A DNA stretch of 64,000 nt from G963422275 sp963422275 (GCA_963422275.1 OY729418.1:1612001-1676000); one strand, 5' to 3'. Counted from the first letter of the stretch, positions 47,217 through 56,589 are shown. Made by a program: numbers and translations. Notes: a model not told the origin generated them from the letters alone.

Positions 47217-48056
47217 TCACGCTTCGGACCGCAGAGTCGGATCGAGCGTGTCGCGCAGCCAGTCGCCGACAAGGCAAACGGAGAGAGCGAGAAAGAAGAT
47301 CGTCGCCCCGGGAAAGGCCGTCAGCCACCAAGCCGTCAGCAAGCGGTCGCGGCCTTCGCTCATTATCTGGCCGAGGCTGGTGAGAGGCGGTTGCACGCCT
47401 AGGCCAAGAAAGCTGAGGGCGGTTTCAAGCAGCACAGTAAGCGGAAGATTGATCGTGAACTGAACGAGGGCGACATTCACGATGTTGGGCAGTATGTGCC
47501 GAAGATAAATGCGAGCGGGCGAGGCTCCCAGTGCGCGAACTGCGATCACATACCCATGTTCCTTTGCCGAAAGCGTGGCGCCGCGCATCAGGCGGGCGTA
47601 GACTTCCCAACCTGTCAGGCCAATCAATAAAAGAAACAACATGAAGCTGTTGTCAAACATTGCAAGAACAAAGAGCGCCACGATGATGATTGGCAACGAC
47701 GCCTGCACATCGACGGCTGCAACAATCAGGGTTTCGGCGAATCCGCGCCGCGCGGCGGCCACGATTCCAAGCAGAGACCCCAGCACCGCGCCAATGAGGG
47801 TTCCGACAATTGCGACGATCAAGGTGATCCGCGCCCCGACGGCCAAGCGCACTAGCAGGTCTCGCCCCTTTGCATCGGTTCCAAGCATGTATTCCGCTGA
47901 TCCGCCCATGATGGCTGGGGGAAGAAGCCGATCGAAAAGCGACGTATCCCGAAAGTCATGCGGCGAAAGCGCTTGGCCGAAGAGTGCGAGCAGCACAAAG
48001 AGCAGAATGAAGCCAAGCGACAGCTTGACAGTGAACGGCATGGAGTTCCCGGCCAT
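47217..48056 (-). CDS. Peptide/nickel-type ABC transporter permease (DppC-like)
   Basis: A 279-residue inner-membrane permease. N-terminal TM helix (SLGFILLFVLLALFGQALSP), the DppC hallmark HDFRDTS..DRLLPPAIMGGSAEYMLGTDAKGRDLLVRLAVGAR, and the EAA-like loop VRALGASPARIYLRHILPNIVN. Met 48056 follows the DppB stop by one base. Last gene of a five-gene unit (nitrilase, binding protein, dual ATPase, DppB, DppC). Confidence 0.93.
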   Translation of the reverse strand: MAGNSMPFTVKLSLGFILLFVLLALFGQALSPHDFRDTSLFDRLLPPAIMGGSAEYMLGTDAKGRDLLVRLAVGARITLIVAIVGTLIGAVLGSLLGIVAAARRGFAETLIVAAVDVQASLPIIIVALFVLAMFDNSFMLFLLLIGLTGWEVYARLMRGATLSAKEHGYVIAVRALGASPARIYLRHILPNIVNVALVQFTINLPLTVLLETALSFLGLGVQPPLTSLGQIMSEGRDRLLTAWWLTAFPGATIFFLALSVCLVGDWLRDTLDPTLRSEA

Positions 48057-48057
48057 G

Positions 48058-48981
48058 TCACTTGGCCCTGATTCTGGGATCCATGACAAGGTAGAGCATA
48101 TCCACGGTGAAGTTTGCCAAGACCATCGTGAACGCAACAGCCAAGACTATGAACTGAACAGTGGCGATGTCCCGTGTGGCTACCGACCGGACGAGAAGCT
48201 GCCCTACGCCCGGCCATGCGAAAACCTGCTCGGTCACGACTGATCCGGCAATCAGGGACCCAAGGGAAAGACCTACCAGGGTGACCAGCGGAATCGCGGC
48301 GTTTGGAGCGGCGTGGCGCAGCAAGCGGTGACGAAACGGAACACCGCGAGCTTCCGCAGCCCGCATGAACGGCTGGTTGATAGTCTCGAGAAGCGAGGAA
48401 CGGGTGAACCGGGCAAAGGACCCCATTGCCGCCAGTCCAAGGGTGATTGCTGGCGGAAGGACAGCTGCCCAGTTTCCGGCATCGGAGGAGCCCCCTAGAT
48501 AGACGTTGAAAACAAGAGCCCCGGTCAGGATGAGAATTAGCCCGAACAGGAAGTTCGGCATCGCGAAGGCGAACACGGAAAACGCCATCACGACTTGGTC
48601 CAGCATCGACCTTCGATTCAGCGCCGCGACCGCGCCAAGGGGAATTCCTGCCAGAAGCGCAATCAAGAGAGCGGTCCCCCCCAAGAGGAGGGTGGCAGGG
48701 AGGCGTTCCGCAAACAATGTGAGTGCCGGTTTCCCAGTATGAATCGAGTAACCGAAATTTCCCTTCAGGATTCCGCCAATGTATCCAGCGTATTGCTGCC
48801 ATAGCGGCTTGTCTAGACCCATTGCCTTTGCGTACTGGTCGATTACCTCCTGCGGCGCGTCGGGTGGGGCGAGCGCGGCTGCAGGGTCGCCGGAGAATCG
48901 AATGAACACGAACACCAGCGACACCGTGACAACGAGCGTGGCAATTGCCCGAAGGAACTTGAGGAAAATGTAGGACGTCAC
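48058..48981 (-). CDS. Peptide/nickel-type ABC transporter permease (DppB-like)
   Basis: A 307-residue inner-membrane permease. The start FLKFLRAIATLVVTVSLVFVFIRFSGDPA is typical of DppB. Further TM helices include LLLGGTALLIALLAGIPLGAVAAL and FLFGLILILTGALVF, followed by the EAA loop EARGVPFRHRLLRHAAPNAAIPLVT. ATG overlaps the dual ATPase stop (ATGA), so it is coupled. Confidence 0.93.
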   Translation of the reverse strand: MTSYIFLKFLRAIATLVVTVSLVFVFIRFSGDPAAALAPPDAPQEVIDQYAKAMGLDKPLWQQYAGYIGGILKGNFGYSIHTGKPALTLFAERLPATLLLGGTALLIALLAGIPLGAVAALNRRSMLDQVVMAFSVFAFAMPNFLFGLILILTGALVFNVYLGGSSDAGNWAAVLPPAITLGLAAMGSFARFTRSSLLETINQPFMRAAEARGVPFRHRLLRHAAPNAAIPLVTLVGLSLGSLIAGSVVTEQVFAWPGVGQLLVRSVATRDIATVQFIVLAVAFTMVLANFTVDMLYLVMDPRIRAK

Positions 48982-50633
48982 GTCGGCAACCAGCCATCTC
49001 CGGAAACCCCCGGCACTGCGGCAAGGAGCTGTCGCGTGTATTCGGACTTCGGATTTTTGAAAACCTCGCGCGACGGCCCAGCTTCCACGGCTTCGCCGTC
49101 CTTTATCACCAGTATTTGGTTGCTGATCGCCGCCGCAATCCGCAAGTCATGCGTTATGAAAAGCAAGGCGAAGCCAAGTTTTCTCTGCAGTTCCTGAAAC
49201 AGGTCGAGAATCTGCGCCTGCAGCGAAACGTCGAGCGATGACACGGCCTCGTCCGCGATCAGTATTTCAGGTTCGACCGCCAAGGCCCGTGCAATGCAAA
49301 TGCGCTGGCGCTGGCCGCCAGAAAATTCATGGGGGTATCGGTCCGCCGCCTGCGCTGTGAGACCGGTGAGATCGAGGAGGCGTTCCGCGCGGCTTCTTGC
49401 CTCGGCGCGGTTCACTCCGTGAATCAATGGGCCCTCGACAATAGCCGCCCGAATCGTCTGGCGTGGATTGAGGGCGCTGTACGGATCCTGCAGCACGATT
49501 TGGATCTTGGAGCGGAGATTCTGGAGACTCCGGCCCCGAAGCTTGGTGACGTCCTCCCCGTGAAAGCGGATGGTCCCTCCATTGAAATTTTCAAGGTGGA
49601 GCAGGCATCGGGCTATGGACGACTTGCCCGACCCGCTTTCTCCGACAACCGCCAGCGTCTTTCCGGCCTCCAGTTCCAGAGAGACATCCCGCACGGCAGG
49701 CTTGAGTTTGCGGTTGAGAAAAGTGCCAGTGCGGTAGGACAGGCGAAGGTTCTCTACTGAAAGCACCTTCTCACTCCGGCGCACTGGCCGCCGGTTCCTT
49801 GCATTTCGGGCGGCTGCGAGCAGCCTTTGGGTATATGCGTGTTCTGGAGAGCGAAGGACTTGACGCGCAGTTCCGGATTCCACGATCATCCCGTCTTTCA
49901 TCACGCAGATGCTGTGAGCTATCTGGAAAACAACCCCGAAATCGTGCGTTATGAACAGAACTGATGTGCCCCGCTCTTGCTGGAGCGTGGCAATCAGCCT
50001 GAGAATCTCGGCCTGCGTGGTCACATCCAGCGCGGTCGTAGGCTCGTCAGCAATCAGCAGAGCCGGATCGAGCAGAAGGGCGCCAGCGATGGCAATGCGC
50101 TGCGCCTGACCTCCCGATAGCTGGTGTGGGTATGCGTCGAACATTTCCATCGGGCCGGGGAGCCGGACGGCTTCAAGCATCTTGAGCACGCGCCCGCGCC
50201 ATTCGGGCCGCGGAACCTCGTGCACGGCAAGAATTTCCTCGAGCTGTCTTCCGACGCGCTGGACGGGATCGAGGCTGGCGGCGGCGTCTTGGAATATCAT
50301 CGCCAACCTGCGGCCGCGGATTGCATTGAATTCGACGGCTCTCTGGGGAGGCAACGGGCGACCCTCAAGCAGGACTTCCCCGGATTTCACCGGTAGCTTT
50401 CGCGGAAGCATTCCCATCACGGCATTGGCGACCACAGTCTTTCCGGAGCCGCTTTCACCGACAAGGCAAAGGGTTTCGCGCTCGGCAATCCGGAAGGACA
50501 CGCCGGAAACCGCAAGCTCGCGGTCGCCGCCTTGCGGCAGGGCGACCGCGAGCTTGTCTACTTCGATAACGCTGCGCCGGCCGGCGGCTTCTACCGACTG
50601 GCGCGTGTTCTTGCCTTCAGTTTGGCGATTCAA
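48978..50633 (-). CDS. Peptide-type ABC transporter, fused dual ATPase (DppDF-like)
   Basis: A 551-residue protein with two complete nucleotide-binding domains. NBD1: Walker A GESGSGKTVVANA, signature LSGGQAQRIAIAGAL, Walker B LLIADEPTTALD. NBD2: GESGSGKSSIARCL, FSGGQRQRICIARAL, ILIADEAVSSLD (Ala replaces Pro after the catalytic Glu). Fused DppD-DppF ATPases of this size serve many alphaproteobacterial oligopeptide or opine importers. The start overlaps the binding-protein gene by 17 bases. Confidence 0.94.
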   Translation of the reverse strand: MNRQTEGKNTRQSVEAAGRRSVIEVDKLAVALPQGGDRELAVSGVSFRIAERETLCLVGESGSGKTVVANAVMGMLPRKLPVKSGEVLLEGRPLPPQRAVEFNAIRGRRLAMIFQDAAASLDPVQRVGRQLEEILAVHEVPRPEWRGRVLKMLEAVRLPGPMEMFDAYPHQLSGGQAQRIAIAGALLLDPALLIADEPTTALDVTTQAEILRLIATLQQERGTSVLFITHDFGVVFQIAHSICVMKDGMIVESGTARQVLRSPEHAYTQRLLAAARNARNRRPVRRSEKVLSVENLRLSYRTGTFLNRKLKPAVRDVSLELEAGKTLAVVGESGSGKSSIARCLLHLENFNGGTIRFHGEDVTKLRGRSLQNLRSKIQIVLQDPYSALNPRQTIRAAIVEGPLIHGVNRAEARSRAERLLDLTGLTAQAADRYPHEFSGGQRQRICIARALAVEPEILIADEAVSSLDVSLQAQILDLFQELQRKLGFALLFITHDLRIAAAISNQILVIKDGEAVEAGPSREVFKNPKSEYTRQLLAAVPGVSGDGWLPT

Positions 50634-52185
50634 CGTACATCTTGTCGAAAATTGTCACCGCCGAGTTGCCGGGGTCCCAGACGAGGTCGTCACGCACGGC
50701 GTAGGAAACAACATTGCGCCAGAGGTACATGCCGGGCGTCACGTTTTCCCATTCTTCGGCCAGTTCCAGATACGCGGCGTTGCGCGCCTCGAACTCCTGA
50801 GCGGCTTCGAACTTCTCGCCGAGCTCGAGGAACAAGTCGGTCGGTACCCAAGTCTTGTGGCTGGCCCGTGCGCGGCTCGATAGCGGTCCCCAATCCATCC
50901 AGAGAGGTCGGTACGGATCGCCCGAGAATTCGCTGGACATCGACATGTTCAGGAGATGGAACGGACGCTTGTAGGCAAGGGAGAAATTGTCCACGATCTT
51001 TAACCGGACATTGATGCCCACTTCGCGCCATTGCTCAACCATGAATTCGGCCGCGGTCTCGTAATTCGGGTAGAATCCGCGAGTGATGTGCCAAACGAGT
51101 TCTTCGCCATCATAGTCGCTCTGGGCGACCAGGTCCCTGGCCATATCCGGATTGTAGGAATAGCGGGCCTTTCGCTGCGGGTCGTAATAGTCGCCGTATT
51201 CCGGGAAATTGAATGGGGCCGGCACGAAAGTCGCCTCTCCCCACAACGCCTTAACGATGCCCTCGCGATCGATGGCGGTCACCATGGCTTTTCGGAGATT
51301 CGCGTCGGTCAGAGGATTGTTCGGAAGGAGCTCGGTTTCGAGCATGTTGAAGGCGAACATCGGATAATTCTCTATCGATTTCTCCATGACCCTTGTTCCG
51401 TCCGTTCCCCTGACGGTTTCGATCTGGTCCGCTGGCACGCTGACAATGACATCAAACTCGCCGGCGGCCAGCCCGGCAAACCGGGTGGAGAACTCCGGAA
51501 CGATCTGGAACGTCAGCTTGGCGGCAGGCACCGGGCCATTCCAATAGTCATCGAAGGCTTCGGCCACCAAGGAAGTCGACGGGTCGAAGGAGATCAGCTT
51601 GTACGGACCTGTGCCTATTGGCGCTTGGCCGAACTGGTCCGTGCCCGCCTCTTCATAATAGTGCTTTGGCAAGACGAAACCGAGGGGCGTCACCAACCTG
51701 AACACGAAGTTCGGGTCTGGCAGCGCTGTCTCGATTTCAACGGTCAGCGGGCCGGTTGCCTCGACTCGCACGATTCCGCGGGCATAGCGTGTGCCGCGGC
51801 GAGCGAGAGGCTCCGGGCCCCAAAGCCGCTCTGCCGACATTGAAAAGGCAACATCTTCCGCATCCATTTCATGTCCGTCGTGGAACAGAACTCCTTCGCG
51901 AAGCTTGATTGTCCAAATGTTCGGGGTCGTTCTTTCCCAACTCTCCGCCAGCCAGGGGACGAGCTGCTTGCCGTCGGGATCTTCCCATCGATTGCGCCGC
52001 ACGAGAGTGTCAAACAGGTTCGAGTGCACTCGGGCTCCCGTCGTTGAGATTCCTATCACCGGATCCATGGTCGGCCATAGATTATCGACTGCAATCGTCA
52101 ATGCAGGCCGTTCGTCGGCAAATGCTGCGGGGGAAAGCGCTGTGGCCAAGATAGCCGCGAGCGCGATGTTTCTGATCAACGTCAC
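50617..52185 (-). CDS. ABC transporter substrate-binding protein (SBP family 5)
   Basis: About 522 residues. Signal peptide (IRNIALAAILATALSPAAFADE), then the family-5 fold: LTIAVDNLWPTMDPVIG, TIKLREGVLFHDGHEMDAEDVAFSM (family signature), GTGPYKLISFDP and NPLTDANLRKAMVTAIDREGIVKALW. It binds oligopeptides or similar ligands in the periplasm. I chose GTG at 52185, with AAGGAAGGAAAA upstream, because it starts directly at the signal peptide; the frame to 52452 overlaps the nitrilase gene and is not credible. Confidence 0.92.
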   Translation of the reverse strand: MTLIRNIALAAILATALSPAAFADERPALTIAVDNLWPTMDPVIGISTTGARVHSNLFDTLVRRNRWEDPDGKQLVPWLAESWERTTPNIWTIKLREGVLFHDGHEMDAEDVAFSMSAERLWGPEPLARRGTRYARGIVRVEATGPLTVEIETALPDPNFVFRLVTPLGFVLPKHYYEEAGTDQFGQAPIGTGPYKLISFDPSTSLVAEAFDDYWNGPVPAAKLTFQIVPEFSTRFAGLAAGEFDVIVSVPADQIETVRGTDGTRVMEKSIENYPMFAFNMLETELLPNNPLTDANLRKAMVTAIDREGIVKALWGEATFVPAPFNFPEYGDYYDPQRKARYSYNPDMARDLVAQSDYDGEELVWHITRGFYPNYETAAEFMVEQWREVGINVRLKIVDNFSLAYKRPFHLLNMSMSSEFSGDPYRPLWMDWGPLSSRARASHKTWVPTDLFLELGEKFEAAQEFEARNAAYLELAEEWENVTPGMYLWRNVVSYAVRDDLVWDPGNSAVTIFDKMYVESPN

Positions 52186-52198
52186 TTTTCCTTCCTTT

Positions 52199-53065
52199 CT
52201 ATTGCGTTCTCGAGTTGGGTGCGGAACCGGCAGGTTCACAGCAACGGACGAGATTGTAGGGACGATCATGTTGTAACGAGGGAATCTGCCGGCGTAAAGT
52301 TTCGACAAGCGACAGATCGATGTCCACGATGTCGCATTGCGGCCCAGCCTCGCCCAGGTCCGAGACCACTTTCCCCCAAGGATCCACGACAAGCGAGTGG
52401 CCATACGTAACGCGTCCGTCATCATGTTTGCCGGTTTGCGCTGCGGCGACAATCCAGCACCCGTTCTCGATGGCTCTTGCCCGGAGGAGCGGCTCCCAAT
52501 GGGCCTTGCCCGTCGGGACCGTGAAGGCCGACGGGACGAAAATCATTCTTGCTCCGTTTTTGGCGTAGTCGCGATAGAGATGCGGAAACCGGATATCGTA
52601 GCATATGGAGAGTCCCCAAGGCCCCCATGGCGTGTTCACGACCACCGCTTCTGCACCAGGAGCATATCGATCGGATTCCCGAGACGCACGATCTTTCAAG
52701 AATACGTCGAACAGGTGAATCTTGTCGTAGCGGGCGCAGACCGCGCCCGACCCGTCAAGCAGCACGGAATGGTTGAGGAGAGTCCCGCTTTTCTGTATTG
52801 GCGTAGATCCCACATGAATCCAGATTCCGTGCCGGGAGGCATATTCGCGACAGGCTCCAATGAAGGGATCGTTCTTCTCGCTCGTCGTGTGCTGAAGGGC
52901 GTCCTCCATTTTCCTGTTCATCATTCCGGCGGCCTCGGGAAGGGCGAGCAGGTCGCATCCTTCCGATGCGGCGATTGCCGCCTGCCTTTCGACTTCCTCG
53001 ACATTGCCTTCATGCCGGTTGGTCGAAGTCATCTGAACAACGGAAATCCGCAGTGTATCACGCAC
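52199..53065 (-). CDS. Carbon-nitrogen hydrolase (nitrilase superfamily, Nit-like amidase)
   Basis: A 288-residue cytoplasmic amidohydrolase with the Glu-Lys-Cys triad: DLLALPEAAG (Glu near 44), RYDKIHLFDV (Lys near 114) and GLSICYDIRFPHLYRDYAKNGA (Cys near 154), and C-terminal YGHSLVVDPWGKVVSDLGE. Closest to the Nit1/deaminated-glutathione amidase branch. It starts the operon 13 bases before the ABC binding protein, which suggests it processes an imported amide-containing substrate rather than acting in glutathione repair; that is inference from position. Confidence 0.9.
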   Translation of the reverse strand: MRDTLRISVVQMTSTNRHEGNVEEVERQAAIAASEGCDLLALPEAAGMMNRKMEDALQHTTSEKNDPFIGACREYASRHGIWIHVGSTPIQKSGTLLNHSVLLDGSGAVCARYDKIHLFDVFLKDRASRESDRYAPGAEAVVVNTPWGPWGLSICYDIRFPHLYRDYAKNGARMIFVPSAFTVPTGKAHWEPLLRARAIENGCWIVAAAQTGKHDDGRVTYGHSLVVDPWGKVVSDLGEAGPQCDIVDIDLSLVETLRRQIPSLQHDRPYNLVRCCEPAGSAPNSRTQ

Positions 53066-54200
53066 TGGTTGCTTTCAGTCAGGGAGGGGCAAGCGGTAGA
53101 GAGAATAGTATGGCTGCGTGCGGATTGCAAACGATCCTTGACCAGGCTTTGTGCTTTGTCGTTCAACAAGTGCGGCAATTTGGGGTGCCGCCTGTCTGGG
53201 TGCCGTTACTGTGTCCACAAACAGACCGTGGCTGCATCTGGTTGCATTGCGTGAACTTGGCTGATCATCGAACTGTCTCCGGGACCGAAACCCCGGTGCA
53301 GCCCGGTCTGCGGCATGAGCTTTGCATTGCTGCGTCTGGAGCTGGTTGTGCGTCTTGGCGGTTGCTGATCGATGGCTGTGGCGCCTTCTGGTCCGATGAG
53401 GCGTTTCAGGATGCCGAAGGTCTGCTTCACGATCCACCGCCGCCGCGATACCAACCGGTTGAACCGCCAGCGGACAGCATGAAGTCAAGGTGCACCGGGA
53501 CGGGAAGCGCCGCCAGAAGATGCTACCCATCCATCAGGGCGCCGACCTTTCGCAGCGTGTTATCCCAGTCCACGCGCTCGTCCACCGCTGTCATGAAGAA
53601 ATCCATCGGTCTCTCCCTCAATCGAACGTCATGACAAGTGCCTGCAGCCCTTCGGCGTGACATGTCAATGGCGGAGGGGCGCATTTCGCAACAGTCTTGG
53701 CGAGCCTGAACACCGACATCTGGACAGCGCGCAGCGCGACTTGTCCTGATGTGTTGCTCCGACATGAACGCGGCTATCCGCAGGGGATGGGCGCAATAGA
53801 GGTTTTCATCAACAAGTCACTCGATTTGCCTGCAGGGGTAAAACGCTCAAGCTTGCCCCGAGTGGTGGGGCACCCCTTGATCCGAAGGCGCGACGTGTCA
53901 GATCAACGAACTGGACTTGAGGGCAGATGCCGAAATCGTGGAGACGAAGTCCCCCGCGTGAAACGGCCAAACCCCGAGCGCAAGCTCATGGGCAGGCGAA
54001 AGCGGATGTCATGACAATGTGCAGGAATCGTAGCCTGGCTCACCGAGTGTAACAGCACCAGCGGGCATGAAGCTCTGGCCGAAAGAAGATCTCCAATCTC
54101 CCGCTACAGACGGCGGTTCAGCGACCGGAGTTGATGATTGCGACTAGGCGGCGCAATCAGGTAGGGAGGAGATGACGGTGTATGCGGCACCGGGACCACG
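53066..54200. other. Accessory stretch without an intact gene
   Basis: Apart from the element B remnant (53390-53702) nothing is supportable. The frames at 53075-53380 look like random extension of transposase debris, and 53703-54200 shows no motif. The promoter of the nitrilase/ABC operon should lie just right of 53065. Confidence 0.45.
53390..53702 (-). mobile_element. Element B remnant (left end, internal deletion)
   Basis: The minus strand opens CCAAGACTGTTGCGAAATG, then the 110-base leader shared with 6385-6497, then MDFFMTAVDERVDWDNTLRKV and a stop. After an internal deletion it reads RRRWIVKQTFGILKRLIG near 53440, which resembles the Glu region of IS5-type transposases. The right terminal repeat is absent. 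Confidence 0.55.
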
Positions 54201-54278
54201 TCAGCACAACCACTTCCTCATGCGCTCGATCTGTTCGGGCGTGCCCTCGAAGGTGTAGCCATCGCGCGTCTTCTTCAT
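54201..54278 (-). CDS. Tiny ORF (25 residues) coupled to the preceding small gene
   Basis: Encodes MKKTRDGYTFEGTPEQIERMRKWLC. ATG overlaps the TGA of the 40-residue gene upstream (ATGA). Its amphipathic, charged composition and coupling suggest a real micro-gene of plasmid or phage type, or the C-terminal part of the upstream gene after a frameshift. No family recognised. Confidence 0.4.
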   Translation of the reverse strand: MKKTRDGYTFEGTPEQIERMRKWLC

Positions 54279-54397
54279 CCGGCCGCCTTCTTCAGACTGT
54301 CTTCGACATGCTTCTTCATGCTGCGCGTCAACTCTCGCTGAAGCTGTCCAGCGGACGTGATCTTGCGACCATTGAACCACATTTCGATACCGGCCAT
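54275..54397 (-). CDS. Small hypothetical protein (40 residues)
   Basis: Encodes MAGIEMWFNGRKITSAGQLQ, then RELTRSMKKHVEDSLKKAAG, with AAGGAA upstream of ATG 54397. It follows the DUF2188 remnant by about 20 bases and overlaps the next tiny ORF, giving a compact minus-strand cluster divergent from the XRE-ImmA gene. Function unknown. Confidence 0.45.
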   Translation of the reverse strand: MAGIEMWFNGRKITSAGQLQRELTRSMKKHVEDSLKKAAG

Positions 54398-54415
54398 GTG
54401 GGCGTTCCTTTTGTG

Positions 54416-54638
54416 TCAGTCCTCTGGAGGGAATGGATCGTCGCCGTAGGTGTTGCGTTCGCGGATGCGACCATTCTTACCGTGAATGAGCATTTCACTG
54501 CCTTGGCGCAGGGCGGTCACACGCGCGGCTGCGATGGCCTCGCGCTGTGTGAAGTGGATGAAAGTAGCGCGGCTGTTGCCTGCCTCTTCACTGCCCAACC
54601 GCCTTGATGCGGCACAACGTGCTGATTTTTCTTAGTCA
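54416..54638 (-). pseudogene. DUF2188 protein, frameshifted
   Basis: Begins MTKKNQHVVPHQGGWAVK at 54638. One base is lost near 54580 (GTGAAGAGGCAGG instead of an AAGAAGG-like run) and the rest, EAGNSRATFIHFTQREAIAAAR then LIHGKNGRIRERNTYGDDPFPPED, continues in the next frame. The two parts together make a standard DUF2188 protein of about 74 residues (HVVP..GGWAVK..G..RA...F.TQ.EAI..AR). The function of the family is unknown; it is common on mobile DNA. Confidence 0.75.
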
Positions 54639-54747
54639 TTTTAGACCCCATATGTCGATTTCGATTGACATAATATCAACCTTGTGTTTAAATATAGGGT
54701 AATTTATGGCGTTTTTCAACCACCACAACAACCGCAGGGAGAGACCC

Positions 54748-55827
54748 ATGTTCGGACAACGGCTCAGGCTGGCCCGCAAGCGGGCTGGTTTGTCCATGCA
54801 AGCGCTCGCAGAGCGCGTGACCCCTCGCGTGTCGGCACAGGCGATCAGCAAATACGAGGCGGACAGGATGATGCCGTCCTCGGCGGTTCTGGTCGGTCTC
54901 GGCAAGGCGCTCGGCGTATCCCTCGACTTTCTGCTCGGTGGGCAGGTGGAAGCCCTGCAAAGCGTGGAGTGGCGGAAAAATTCGACCGCCTCGGCGCAGG
55001 ACCGCGCCACGGCGGAAGCGCTCGTGATCGAGAGGCTCGAAGACTATCTTGCTATCGAGGACATCCTCGATCTCCATCCGGCTGATGATCTCTTCGCCGC
55101 TTTGCGCATAGATCATGTGGATGACGAAGAGGCTATCGACGCCAAGGCACACGCGGTACGGAAGGAATGGAAACTCGGCCTCGACCCTATCCCGAGCATG
55201 ACCGCGCTGCTCGAAGACAAGGGACTCAAGGTCATCGAGGCCGATCTTCCCGAACGCATCAACGGGCTGGCCTGTCAGGTCGAGAGGACGGGCGCCCTGC
55301 CTGCCGAAGTGATCGTCGTCGCGCGGCAGACCAATGTCGAGCGCAAGCGCTTCAACCTTGCCCACGAACTCGCCCACAGGGTCATTGCCGCCACCGGCAA
55401 TCCTGATCTGAAGATAGAGCCTTCGATGAACCGCTTCGCGGGAGCGTTCCTCATTCCGCGCGAGCATCTGGAAAAGGAAGCGGGAAGGCGTCGCCAAGGC
55501 ATGACCTGGATCGAGATCATGTGGCTCAAGCGCACCTATGGCGTTTCCGCCGCCGCGATGCTCGTGCGTCTCGGACAAGTAGGCATCCTCTCTAAATCCG
55601 CCGTCGAATATGCCTTCAAGACCTATGCCCGCGGCTGGCGGCGCAAAGAGCCGGAGCCTGTCGACCCCGGTGAAGGCTTCGCGTCCTTCGAGAAGCCGCA
55701 GCGCTTCGAGCGTCTCGTCTGGCGAGCGCTTGGCGAACAACTGATCTCTCCTGTGCGGGCGGCACAAATGCTCGGGCTTCCCCTGAGCATCGTCGAACGC
55801 GACATCAGAGGACCGCACGACAGTTGA
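54748..55827 (+). CDS. XRE regulator fused to ImmA/IrrE metallopeptidase
   Basis: A 359-residue protein. An N-terminal Cro/C1 helix-turn-helix (FGQRLRLARKRAGLSMQALAERV, then AQAISKYEADRMMPSSAVLVGLGKALGVSLDFLL, residues 1-65) is followed by a DUF955/ImmA-IrrE domain with the zinc motif HELAH (FNLAHELAHRVIAATG, about 208-223) and a distal Glu in the helix NRFAGAFLIPREHL. Such proteins repress nearby genes and cleave a regulator when triggered; many control mobile elements or stress responses. Met 54748 (GGAGAG upstream) starts the HTH. The stop overlaps the PIN gene (TTGA), implying a two-gene module. Confidence 0.92.
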   Translation: MFGQRLRLARKRAGLSMQALAERVTPRVSAQAISKYEADRMMPSSAVLVGLGKALGVSLDFLLGGQVEALQSVEWRKNSTASAQDRATAEALVIERLEDYLAIEDILDLHPADDLFAALRIDHVDDEEAIDAKAHAVRKEWKLGLDPIPSMTALLEDKGLKVIEADLPERINGLACQVERTGALPAEVIVVARQTNVERKRFNLAHELAHRVIAATGNPDLKIEPSMNRFAGAFLIPREHLEKEAGRRRQGMTWIEIMWLKRTYGVSAAAMLVRLGQVGILSKSAVEYAFKTYARGWRRKEPEPVDPGEGFASFEKPQRFERLVWRALGEQLISPVRAAQMLGLPLSIVERDIRGPHDS

Positions 55828-56328
55828 CCTGTGTTGTCGTCAACGACGCCTCTTGTCTGATCGACCTGAAGAAAGGGCAACTGCTGCATGTCCTGCTGCC
55901 CTATCGCTTCATCGTGCCTCTCCCGATCCGCAAGGAAGAGCTTCTCGATTTCACGCCGCAGGAATGGTGAATGCTCGAAGACTGCGGGCTTGGCACCTAC
56001 GAGACCTGCCAAGCGAGGAAATGGTGCAGGTGTCTGCCCTCAAGCGCGAACATAGTCGCCTTTCGGCCAATGACTGCTTCGCCCTGGTGACGACGACCTG
56101 CCATGAGAATGCCATCCTCCCGACGGGGATGACCTCCTGCGGAAGATCGCGACCGCCCGCTCCGTTCGTGTTCACGGGGTTCTCTGGATCATTGACGAAC
56201 TCCACGCAGCGGGAGCCTGCAAGATTGACCTCCTCACCTCGGCTCTTGAAATCTGGCGGGCGGATGATGCGGTGTTCCTGCCAGTGGCAGAGATCGACAA
56301 AAAGCTGCGCCATCTGCGGGACGGATAG
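55824..56328 (+). pseudogene. PIN-domain protein partner of XRE-ImmA, broken
   Basis: Starts TTG at 55824 overlapping the upstream stop: TCVVVNDASCLIDLKKGQLL (first PIN Asp), then LLPYRFIVPLPIRKEELLDF and a TGA at 55968. Further frames give LPSEEMVQVSALKREHSRLSANDCFALV (acidic PIN residues), RKIATARSVRVHGVLWIIDELHAAG and LEIWRADDAVFLPVAEIDKKLRHLRDG to the TAG at 56326. At least two frameshifts and one stop interrupt it. When intact, such a gene could be the nuclease effector of a module regulated by XRE-ImmA. Confidence 0.75.
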
Positions 56329-56589
56329 CTTCAAGGGGGTTCCCCTCCCCGGTCCCGCTTCAATTCCTGATCTCACCTGCCGCCATATCAGCGGACGCTG
56401 ACGGCAAGGCACTGCCTGCGCCTCCTGCATATTCACTCCGGCTTTGCTCAGGCGAAACCTGTGGCCTGCCCTCCCTCGTGAATTGAACCGAATTGGAAAA
56501 GGAGTCTCGCCATGATTGAAGCCATTACCCTCGACAGCCTGTATAACTTGCCCGCTGCCTTCAGGCGACGGCGAACTTGATGCGTTAGG

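Noticed and set aside
47852..49024. 390-codon minus frame over the DppB region
   Set aside because: A shadow of the real permease frame, with no hydrophobic pattern or motif of its own.
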